Assembly (NCBI GenBank): GCA_009760855.2
Contig: WPIO01000192.1
Span: 357,001-421,000, forward strand
Direction: 5' to 3'
DNA length: 64,000 nt
Source: Cristatella mucedo
Taxonomy: Eukaryota > Bryozoa > Phylactolaemata > Cristatellidae
The stretch's first letter is position 1; every line of letters begins with the position of its first letter. Below, piece by piece: positions 23,169 to 33,366 of this stretch. The notes under the pieces were generated by a model that was not told the origin of the DNA, did no database searches, and saw only the letters and a program-made list of their open reading frames with translations. The position numbers were made by a program, and so were the translations under genes.

Positions 23169-25297
23169 GTGCACGGTGACTTTGTGCATGCCAAACCTCG
23201 AATTATAATTTCAAGTTCTAGCAGCTTTAATCCAATAATCGGAACAGATGAAAACAACTGCAAAATAGCGTTTCATCTCAGAAACAATGAAGCTATTCTA
23301 GTAATAAACCTATTACAATTGATTTTTGACGTCCGTATTCGGGTGATATCAGTGTCAGAATCTTATGCTTTCAGAAAAGATGCAAGCTGCAACATCGGAG
23401 ATGATGATCTGAAAACGGGATTTCCTTTGTCTAGAAGCAAGCTCAGATAGTAGCCTGATAGGGCTCGTAATAATAATCTTTGAAGGCAAAATGCCTTGAC
23501 ATTAACTCGTTGTCACCACGCAAGATACTCAAGTGCAGTAGTTATCTCATACTTAATCTTATGAACTTCAGGTTCCTCGAGGTTGAATAAAGTCATGAAT
23601 AAAACATGCGCTCTGCAACATGCTCTTCTGCACTCTCTTGACTACTTCGCAGTAGTATTCTCAGCATACTTAAGAGAAAGCAAAGATTTGTTACAATAGT
23701 CAGATGCAAGGTAGCGGCGCCACGGAAGACATTTATAAATTTTGCCCACTTCATTGATATGAAATCAAGAAGCAAATTCTGGCATTGGGAAAAAGCAATA
23801 CATTTAGGCTACTTGCATCGGGGTTAGGCTTTTAAACTAGATACACTGGTGCAAATTTGCAAGCTACTATAGTCTTGTTTGGCGCGGTTCTCTTCAAATC
23901 TTGATCCAGGTGATCAGAAAAGAAAGTGAACAACTGGACTGGACTGCTCGAGAGTTCGTTGAAGCGTAAAACCAAAACGCCGTAAAAGTCTGTAAAGTCG
24001 GATTTGAAATCTACGATTTCAATTCTCTGGCTTGGCTCAAAAGTGCAATGGGAGAGATCTGCGTCAAAGTATGTAACTGTTTGCTGAATCTGTTTTTCCT
24101 CGCGGTATCACCTAAGAAAAATTCAATAAAACGTTCTTTAAGATATATTTCACGACTTCCGTATGGTTTTATCGGGAAATATGGTTGCCAAGAATTACTA
24201 TTTTGTCATCCTTCGCTAAACATTTGTTTTCCTAATCCCTAAGAATTTAAGAAACAAGAAATAGCTCCGATACTGTAAAAGCTGGCCAAAAAGCAACGGG
24301 CTAGACCAGAGTAATTTACTCTTCAAGTTGATGCTGCGGTGCCAGCCTCACCGTGTACTCGAAATTTAGGTGCTCTCTTGGATGACTAGTAAATTGTGAA
24401 ATCATGACACAAACTGACAGTGTGGTAGACATTGTGGTGAGTTTTTTTATATTTAACAAAGCAACGCGAAGTAAATTTAAATTGTGTCTACGCTTCAAAA
24501 TATCTGCTGAAGACATACTATTCGCCTGCGGAACGAGTGATATTAGTTGCCCAAGACCAGTTCTATACTACCTCCAAGTATGAAAAACCACAAACTCACT
24601 CAAACTCAAAACTCACAAATCACAAAATCACTGCATAATGGCTTTCAGCTGTTTTGAGTAAGGTAGTCTATGGCAGCCGATTTGTTAGCAATAGAATTTT
24701 CGCGTGTCTTTGTAATTATGTTGGCATTTCAAGAGCTTTGTTGAGAAAAAAATGCAGTCAAAATTCTGGAAAAATATTTCCAGTATCTGGGGAAATTTCA
24801 TGCTTCAGACATCATCACCTCATAGTTGGATAATATTATATAATGCTAGTTGAACACGGCAAAGTAAAATTTACAAGACGCTTCAAGCATTCCGTTCTCT
24901 AAAGTGTATCTTAAAAATCGCGTCAACATTTTTCGGATTTCGTCAAGAGATGGAAGCAGCACACCTTTGGCGTGACTCATCTCGAAAAGTCAAGCAAATG
25001 AATGTTGCTCATTGTTTACTTTTAGTAGGCCCACCCGGTTGGCATACAGTTCTAGATTTATTGATTTACATATTAACGATCCCCTGTGGCAATACCTTTG
25101 CCTTGGCTTTGTAAATATAACCATTTCACTAATTCAAACGACTAATGTTATGCCAGTGGTTAAAGAAATAATTGCAACTTACAGAGATGCAATACATACA
25201 AGAAAAGAATCTCTTATTTTGTGAACTTTGTCGGCCAGAAATTCCTGAGGAAGGAACGAAACGCTCAGCACCTGACATTGGCCAGGCTACCGTGGTT

Positions 25298-25400
25298 TTG
25301 TTTGAGCTGTAGTGGCTTACTAGGTAAGGCGGCTGCTTTTCACAACCTCGGCCTCAAGGTCCCGCGTTCGAATACTGCGGTAGGAGATCCTTTATCGCCA
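25298..25400 (+). repeat. tRNA-like sequence (SINE head or tRNA pseudogene)
   Basis: The segment has an A-box-like tggcttactaggtaagg and, about 45 bp later, a B-box-like gcgttcgaatactgc, the layout of an RNA polymerase III internal promoter. I cannot fold a clean cloverleaf, so a functional tRNA is unlikely. Confidence 0.4.
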
Positions 25401-25944
25401 CTGAAAGTGGTGGTGAAAGCCGTAAAGGCTCTTCTGTCGCTATACAGAAAGAGGCTGTTAAATCAGCTATTATTTTTTTTGAGCTAAAATAGAAAAAAAC
25501 CTGCATTTGGTGTAGAGAACCGATTAGAAAGATCACTGGGGCATTGCAGAGCTATAAAAAACGGTGAGCCAGGTGCAGTATTCCTGCCGTCGAAATTGTG
25601 GGTGCTGCAAAAGTTGACAAAACTTTCAGCCTTATCCGCTTGAATGGTGCCACCGATAGCATTTCGTTTTTAAATTAAATACAAATGACATTCTTGCTTG
25701 TAGGACACATATGCCAAGTGCCGATGCATCTGGCATTGGCGATAGCTCATTCGTATGTTTTTCAGGGAGGTTACCAGAATTCGCCAAGGTCTGCGAAGCT
25801 GGTGATGAGCTAGCACTCTTTCACGGAGCTCCTACCTGTAACGCGGTCTGCGAACCTGCAAGTATGCAAACACAGCTATCAGGATCTGCCTGCCAATTTT
25901 TGTCATATTTCATTGCTGCTCGATAGGAATTCAGTTGGTACTGT

Positions 25945-26100
25945 CTTACTGGTTCGGCCTAGTGGTCTAGGTTCCAACCGTGAAAAAGGTCAAGGTGACT
26001 GCATTTGAAGGCCGAGGCTGTGAGCTCGAGCATATGTCAATTGTCTTTGTAAAGAGATTAAGTTCTCTGATGGTTTTATTGAAATAAATTGTATTTATAT
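25945..26100 (+). repeat. SINE-like segment with LINE-type tail (R block)
   Basis: An A-box-like ggttcggcctagtggtctag is followed by gctcgagc and then a 3' part, gtaaagagattaagttctct, that repeats the inner stem of the LINE A terminal hairpin. Related segments lie at about 35925-36085, 38595-38730, 50115-50260 and 61070-61230. All lie in the repeated downstream blocks, so the insertion predates the duplications. Confidence 0.5.
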
Positions 26101-27539
26101 ATCAATTTATATTTAACCGTAGGCTTTATGTTCAGGCTGTCGTGATTTGCCTTAGAGGACTTACATAGAATGTGCGCTATGAAGATATACCACATGAGAC
26201 ATGGGTATTGCACTCAGAACCATAGCTACCAGCAGGATGCGATACATCTACCTCACGCTACTGTATTTCGACCCGACGCAAAAAATGTTCGTTTCACCTA
26301 TACGTCATATCACAGATCTATATTAGTCTCCACCTGTTGTCAGCTCCAGCTTGGTACCTAGCTATGCTCGGATATCTCCTACAGATATCACGACACCATC
26401 ATCAATAATCGGCTTTGAGGGCTACCACGAATGCGCATCAATTTTGAGAGAATGCTGGAACACTGCGACGTCATACGATAGAGAGCGTAGAGAATAAGTG
26501 GGAAATTCCGCATGAATTAACCTATAATTGACTGGCTGAGCACGATGTCATACGGCGAGTACTGAAATAGCATTTAAAAGTGAAACAACTGCATAACAAA
26601 ATTATTGATAATTTCATATACCTGCGCCTCAGTGCTACTTTAGGCTGGCATGATTTTCCAATAGGCTGCCGTAGAATTACATTATCAATGAATCAGATCA
26701 GCACACAGACTAACTCAAAACGATCTTTCTCACGTAATTTTTCCTGGTTGATAGATTTTCTGTGAGTCCGGCTCAACTCTTTGATTCCCACGACGGAACA
26801 CCAACGTAAAGATTTGTCGATAAATGCAGCCATCTCATTTGAATCTACAGAATAAAAGCATAGTCCTTAATAAAACACTGGAGGCCACACCTGAGGCTCT
26901 CCGAAAGCTAAATTACATAAAGTAAGGTATAGATCAGCTGATTAAACACCTCATCTGCAATACAGGACGTAGAGGAGCTTAACAGCTATTTCATGGCTTT
27001 TAGTGGGCAAGAAAAAACTCGCCTTGTGTACTACTCAAATCCACCGCTTGGTTCATACAGCAAAGGCACCTCAATACTAATCTAAATTTAGAAAGAGAGG
27101 CTGTTTACACCATAGACCTGTACCTACAGACCGTATGGACCTTACTATGAGCTAGTGGGCGTGGCAGGTACAGGTTTATAAGCAGGCAGTGCCTGGTTTG
27201 TGAGTTCAGACACCTAGCTGAACCACCATCGGTGCTTTCGGCTCAATGAATATATTTAAAACTAAGCATTGCTCTTATTGAAATGCAAAAGCCTCTTTGC
27301 AGAATTTGTTGACAAGGCTAATTTTCGACTGTACGTCATCTATGCAGTGGCATACCACTAAAATATTTCTACTCTTGGACAGCATAGCCATTACCTACGA
27401 ACAGGAAATACCAGTACTCGACCACTTCAGAGTGGAATTCGGAGACAATGCAGCCATCGTAAACGCACGTTGTGCACGTCACTTTTACATATGTGATACT
27501 TGTGTACTTGTTGGTGTTACTATCTATGATTTCTAGTAA

Positions 27540-27620
27540 TGCTTCTCTTGAAGCAAATGCAAAATACTTATGAAAAGAGTAAGTTCGCTGAGGATGCTAT
27601 GCGAACGTCTTAAATTTGAT
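27540..27620 (+). repeat. Possible SINE/LINE tail fragment
   Basis: gaaaagagtaagttcgctga then ggatgctatg resembles the shared SINE/LINE A 3' end. The surrounding 26.9-27.99 kb shows nothing else recognisable. Confidence 0.3.
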
Positions 27621-27990
27621 ACCAATATATTGTCAATAATTTAATACAATTATTTGTGCAGCATCATAAGAGAACTGAATTTAGGAAGCCAGTTCAGGTA
27701 TTCTATGGAGGGCTAAGAAATCACAATGACGTGGTTAATTCCTTAAATGTGACTTGGATTCAAGGCGATAACAGTCACCACTCCAGTTTAAAAACCAAAC
27801 CTCTATTCTTGAATTTTGTCAGCATAACTATGCCTGATAAAAGTCATCTACTTACCACTTAGATATTGCATTTCTTGTACCAAGGTGCCAATCGTATACG
27901 TAACGATTTCGTTTGCTTACATGGTCTACGAATGGGTTGCCGTCAAAATTCTTTACTTGCTAACGAACACTAAAGTGTTATGTCTCAGAG

Positions 27991-28295
27991 TGTAACAACG
28001 GTAGTTTGGTTGCCGTCGCGCACTGCACAAAACACCAGCCGGCGAGCCACACCACCAGTTTTTTCGAGTATGCACCGAGCCGGGGGAAGCGCCACTCACG
28101 TCCTGTAGACGTTCATCGGCTTCTGTCGTCTGCGATTCTGGAATACTGCGCTCTGATTCGCTAGCACCGTTGCTAACGCCTAGTTGCGCTCCGATAGGCT
28201 AGTCGGTGGTCTGGAGGATCCTCCAGCCTAGTACCGGCAGGTAACGTTTAGGAGCGGCACTGTCATGGGCCGGGGTAAGCATAAGCAAAACCGCA
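27991..28295. mobile_element. Solo LTR, diverged second copy
   Basis: It starts TGTAACAACGG and ends ACCGCA. It aligns along its whole length with the LTR at 9060-9355 (cgtcgcg, cacaccaccag, gcgctccgat-ggctag, cagcctagtac-ggcag). No clear target-site duplication remains, as expected for an older copy. Confidence 0.7.
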
Positions 28296-28579
28296 ACAAC
28301 TATATCCTATCTCCAAGTAAGTCGCAGGCCTTATTTCCATACAGCCTGTGCAGCTGCTATCTACCTATCGTTTTTTTCTCTGACTTTTGCTGTTCTTCTT
28401 AATTTTTCCGGATGCACTGCAGTTAATAAGTTGGCCACTGAAGCAATTGCACGGCGTACTGATTTAGGTGTTCGTCCTGAAATCAGTCAAGGTCAGCATA
28501 TGAGATAGCCGTGGTCGTGGCCTCAAACTACTTTGCAAATGTGAAACGTACGAATATAGCTTAAGTTCCCTTAGTTCGC

Positions 28580-29060
28580 TGTCAGAAATGCACAGTATTT
28601 ATGTTGAACTCGTCTCATTTGATAGGCTGTAGCCATTTGTCTTAGAGGTCTTATATAGCATGCTTGGCATTGAGAGATGCGAAGAAATGAAAAGTGGGTA
28701 ATCATGCATTCGGAGTCATCAGCAGCTGCAACCGTCGTACCGTCTATTGAACGCCAACGTGGTTCAGCACTATGCGAATAAGTTTTCTGTCAGCTGTATT
28801 TCAGATTGGAGACCTGTATAATTCTTGGCCAGCTGTCAGGTTAATATTTCGGCACCTAGATATGCTAGGATAACAACTACCGATATGGCGACGCCATCAT
28901 CGTTCGTCGGTATGAGGTTAGCATAAATGTGTGTTCATTTTAAAGGAGTGCTTAAGTGCAAATACTTCAAAGAAATTGTAGAGAGTAAGTGAACTCGACA
29001 GCATGGTTCAACCTATTGATGAGTGGCTAAGCACACTTAGGTAGGGTAAATTCTACAAAT
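28580..29060 (+). repeat. Partial, old copy of the duplicated downstream block
   Basis: The order ggctgtagccatttgtctta, then acctagatatgctagga, then gatatggcgacgccatcatc matches the block at 36120-36420. No gene copy accompanies it. Confidence 0.5.
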
Positions 29061-29164
29061 GTATTTGGAAGTGGACTCACTGTATTTGTATTGCCATTGA
29101 TAATCCCTGATAACTACGTCTCAGCAGCAGTCCAATGTTTCCATTTATTTATTGTTTAATAACT

Positions 29165-31600
29165 TCACGGAATGTCTTTAGTCTCAACAAGTAGCTTAAT
29201 TGTTGTCTCAAAACTGGAGGTGGAGTTGCTGTTATTGCACGCTCGAAATTCAACTTCAAGACATTTGTAGTACCCTCGAAGCAGTCTTTAAATCAATTGT
29301 CTTGGTCTCATCCGAAAACCAGCTACCGATGGTGGCAGGAATCTATCGCCCACCAGGTACCAAATCCTCATTTATCTCATTGTCCTATGATCTCATTTAG
29401 ATTCTGTGTGCAAGAAATCGATCCTTCATCGTTATGGGTGATTTCAACGTTCACTTTGATAACTTATCTGACACCTTCAGCACGGAGTTTCCTGCATTGA
29501 CTGACTCAGTGTCTCTTGTGGCTCATGTGCATGGCCCTACTCACATCAAGGGTCACACACTTAACCAGATTTTCTTATACAATTGCACCTTTTCATAACC
29601 GATTATTACCATATCCTGCTTACCTGACCACATGCAGATTTCATTGAATCTACAGTGTGTGCCCCCTCTTCTTCTAAAATAACCTGTGAATCGCGAAACC
29701 TCATGACCCTTGACGTCGATGCTGGCCGTGCGAGAATATCTGCTTCACCTCTGCTGCTCAGTCCGCTCTCAGATCTGTTGTCATTAGTAGATACCTACAA
29801 CACGACACTAGCTGACACGCTCGACGAGTTTGCACCTCTCGATAAGCGCACTGTGTGTGCTCTCGCCAAGACGGCCTATGGTTGACCACGGACATCAAAC
29901 TAGCCAGGTCTACCGAGCACAAGCTTGAAAAAGCGTACACAAGATCTGGACTGACTGTCCATTGACAGGCACATGAAGACTACTGTAGGTTGTACCGTTA
30001 TTCAATTTCTGTGTTTATCAAGCATGATATTACTCACCATCCAATTGCATTTCCCTTTGCAGCAAATATAAAGCGCCTAGAGAGAGATTGAGTTCTCTGA
30101 GGGTGCTTTATCAAGTGCATTATTATTATTTTTATTAGTAGAACCAATTGATCCTACCAAAGGCCAAGTCTAGCTACAATAAAAACATTGTTGAATGACA
30201 GATGCACAACCCAAAAATGCTGACGTCGACGATCAAACATCTCCTCAACTGCTCCCAGATTAGCTCCTTACCTGAGGATCTTTGTGATGATCTAGCCGAT
30301 CGCTTCTCTCGATTCTTTGTGCAGTAGATAGACAAGATTAGGCAGTCCATCTCTGCGATGACAATATCCCCCTAGAATGCAGTTACCCGATTCCTGGCTG
30401 AACCTGAATGTCTACACTTAAGCAGGTCAGTAGTGATCTCGTCCTGAAGTTCATATCCCAATCAATGAAGACAACAAGTCCTTTAGACACTATAACTACT
30501 GTCTTGCTCCCACGTTGCATTGATCTGCCGCAGCCATGCATAACTAAAGTCATTAATATGTCATTAGGATCAGGTCATGTCCCAGCACCTTTCAAAAAAA
30601 GCTGTAGTCAGGCCACTTCTCAAGAAAGTGAAGTAGACCAAGAGAACTTGAGCAACTACCACCCATTCTCCCTTCTACCAACCCTATCAAAGACACTTAA
30701 ACGGATCATGGTGGGACTAATGAACTCATATACTGGAACTTCAAACTTTGCTAGTAAGTTCCAATGTGGCTTAAGAGCTAATCACTCAACAGAATCAGCA
30801 TTGCTTAGGGTGTACAACTACCTACTTAGAAAGGCAGACATGGGAAGAGTATCTCTGCTTCTCTTGCCCGATCTTTCGGCAGCTTTTGATGCTGTCGATC
30901 CCACAGTTCTTCTAGAGCGCCTCTCATCTCGCCTGGGCATCGCTGGCACTACTCTGTAATGGTTCTCTGCAGCTAGGCTTGTCTGTCGTGAGCGTCGCGG
31001 TAGCCACGTCACACCATGTCTCGCCGACCTGCACTGGCTACCAGCCAAGCAACTGGTCGACTTCAAGGTTATGTCACTCACTTTTAGGTCACTTCCTTTT
31101 TTGGCTCCAGCCTACCTCTCAGATCTACTTTCCCACAAGGCCAAGCATCGTACCACCCGCTTTTTAGAATCCAACAGTTTACCAATGCCTCGCGAAATCC
31201 TCAAATCCTTTGGAGACTGTGCATTTAGTTCGTATGCTTCCAAAGCCTGGAACTCCCTCCCGACATGCGTCAGAATATCCCCTGACTTGACCACATTCAA
31301 AGAGAACTTAAAAGCGCACCTATTTAGGACAGCATTTAGTGGGTCCCTGTGATTCGTCCTTGATGTGCTTGTGCGTGCTGATACTGTGCATGCTGCCACT
31401 ATCCACACTTGCATGCTGACCCTGCGCATGTCACCCCTAATCGTGTTCATGTTGATTATCAAGTATGATATTATTCACCATTCAATCGTGTTTATATTTG
31501 CAGCAAACCTAAAGCACCTAGAAAGAGATTGAATTCTCCGAGAGTGCTTTATCATGTGCATTATTATTATTATTATCATTATTATTGTCTCATAAATCAA
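29165..31600 (+). mobile_element. LINE family A, copy with endonuclease, partial RT and 3' end
   Basis: Broken frames show an APE-type endonuclease (GGGVAVI near the start, IYRPPGTKSSF, then GDFNVHFDN), a linker, and RT N-terminal blocks (SPLDTITTVLLP, GSGHVPAPFKK, ESALLRVYNYLLRKADMGRVSLLLLPDLSAAFDAVD). At about 30965 the sequence jumps to the C-terminal region (AARLVCR, then LADLHWLPAKQ in pieces), an internal deletion of several hundred bases of RT. The 3' UTR, hairpin and (ATT)n close the element near 31590. The 5' end is truncated. A second LINE A 3' end interrupts the linker at about 30005-30145. Confidence 0.85.
30005..30145 (+). mobile_element. LINE A 3'-end insertion nested in another LINE A
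   Basis: Within the linker of the 29.2-31.6 kb element sits a second terminal region (tttatcaagcatgatattac then hairpin aaagcgcctagagagagatt and attattatt). Linker sequence resumes directly after the tail at about 30155 (ggccaagtctagctacaata). It is a very short 5'-truncated insertion in the same orientation. Confidence 0.75.
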
Positions 31601-32506
31601 AGCCATTTAGCGTAGCGACTTTCCAGAAAACCCAAGACCGTCACCCAATAAGGAAGGAATAACAGTTTACGTTGCCTCCAAACAATGATAAATACTTGTG
31701 TTTTCGAAAAACCCGAATAAGAAACGCTCAATTGAGCTCCTTTAAATTAACCAGTGCTGTCACTGTTAAATTAATTAGGATTTCATTAGCTAACGGTAGT
31801 AATAATGGAGGCCACCAGTAGACTGAGCTAACCTCAAGCCTTACTTTTCTTCGGCTGGTAAGATTCCGTTTTAACAGTAAAGACTTCAAATGTTGCATGG
31901 CTTTCGCAACGTCAGTGCAATTCCTATGCTTCTCTGTAAACTATTTCTTGCCACCTTTAAATAAGATGCAGGCTGAAATCGCTAAATCAGAATAACTAGA
32001 TATGTTGAGCCAGTGGATCTATTTGCAAACAGATCCATATTGCAAAGCTTAAGTAGAGAATGTGATTATAATTAAGCCTCGTAAATTTACTCACCACAGT
32101 CCATTAGAAGAACCGAGACATTCGTCACCAGCGCCTAAGTGAGTGTCTTCTTTGCTGAAAGTAACAGCAGCTCTGATAAATGTCGCATTGCTCTCTTAAT
32201 CGCTCATAGCGGCTCATATTGAGAAATCAGAGTGCAGGCACCAGCCAAGGAAGTCGTCGGACTAAGAATTCCCCTGGATGCACAGGGACGCTGTCTAACG
32301 GATTATCCCAGGTGATTAGACCGGCGCTCTTCCTTAATCCCTGCTGAATATACTTGTCGTTTAGCATAAGCACCAGTTTTAAGAGTAAAAGCAAGTAACC
32401 ACTTTTCGAAAAAATGTGGTTTTTTACGAAAGGATTACAGGAAATGATAGAATAAAGTATTGAAGAAATCACGAAAGATGGAGACAACAGAGGCATATAG
32501 GAAACA

Positions 32507-32507
32507 C

Positions 32508-32596
<89 letters not shown>
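32507..32596. repeat. (GA)n microsatellite in the copy 2 intron
   Basis: About 90 bases of near-pure ga repeat, in the same intron position as the array at 21366-21660. A LINE B begins immediately after it. Confidence 0.9.
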
Positions 32597-32599
<3 letters not shown>

Positions 32600-33366
32600 G
32601 TATACAACACAGCTAGCCATCACATCCGATCCCTATCCAAGATTAGGAGCTGTCTCCCACAGTGGCTTTTAAAATATTTAACTAGCTCTTTAGTTCTGTC
32701 TCGGCTTGATTATTGTAATTCCCTTTTGGCTGGGCTACCAAAGAAAGCTATTATGCCACTACAGCGGACTATGAATATGGCTGCAAGGCTGGTCTTCAAG
32801 TCCCAGCGGTTTGAGCACGTGTCACCTTTGCTGAAAGAGCTAGGATGGTTGCCGGTTGAGCAAAGGATACAGAGCAAAGTTCTTACGCTGACCCACAAGG
32901 CCCACCACGGCTTGGCTCCTTCATACCTAGCTGAACTGCTGCATCAGTTTCAGCCTGTTCGCGCCCTCAGGTCCTGTGTGGACAATAAATTAGCTGTCCC
33001 ATTCCTCTGCTTAAAGACAGTTGGCGACAGAAGCTTTAGCTCTGCAGGTCCTAGACTGTGGAACTCGCTTCCACAATTCTTACGCAACGACATCTACTCT
33101 CCAACTGCCGACTATGGCACATCTTTTTCAGCGGTCCTGAACTGCTACTTCTATGCTACTCACTACCTCAACTACTCTCCTAACTCTGCTATGCTTCTCA
33201 ATTTCTCTTTGTTGCGTGAGACGAAGTCTGTTGGCTACCGAATGCGTACCGAAAGCCGCTCAGGCTGTGAGTGGGCTATACAAAACTCTCCTGCGTAACA
33301 CCCGCATGGTCTTTATGACTTTGTGGAGTTACTGACGGAGATACATAACATAACATAACATAACAG
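32597..33366 (+). mobile_element. LINE family B, young 5'-truncated insertion with pentamer tail
   Basis: An uninterrupted frame to 33298 encodes the ORF2 C-terminus (SLSKIRSCLPQWLLKYLTSS, LDYCNSLLAGLP, GWLPVEQRIQSKVLTL, RLWNSLPQFLRNDIYSPTAD). It is followed by a short 3' UTR and an (ACATA)n-type tail of about five units (about 33343-33366). The intact frame indicates a recent insertion. It is 5'-truncated at the GA array, so it lacks EN and RT catalytic regions and cannot move by itself. Confidence 0.9.

Larger units (their letters stand above)
20495..26840. repeat. Segmental duplication unit 1
   Basis: Collinear similarity with unit 2 (31665-38130) starts near 20495 / 31665 (tttac-ttg-ctccaaac). 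It covers the pacifastin-like gene, the GA-rich intron and the downstream non-coding block (23.2-26.8 kb; for example gtgccgatgcatctggcatt at 25.72 kb matches gtgctaatacatctgggatt at 35.7 kb). A LINE A fragment (22380-23168) is private to this unit. Confidence 0.75.

Noticed and set aside
25298-25400. Functional tRNA gene
   Set aside because: A and B boxes are present but acceptor and anticodon stems do not pair convincingly; more likely a SINE head or pseudogene.
25711-25926. 71-residue frame in the R block with a good-looking acceptor before it
   Set aside because: The frame is broken by stops in the copies at 35.7, 49.9 and 60.8 kb.
32597-33298. A 233-residue uninterrupted frame as a host gene
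   Set aside because: Its sequence is the C-terminus of LINE B ORF2, repeated at 0.1, 58 and 62 kb, and it ends in a LINE tail.
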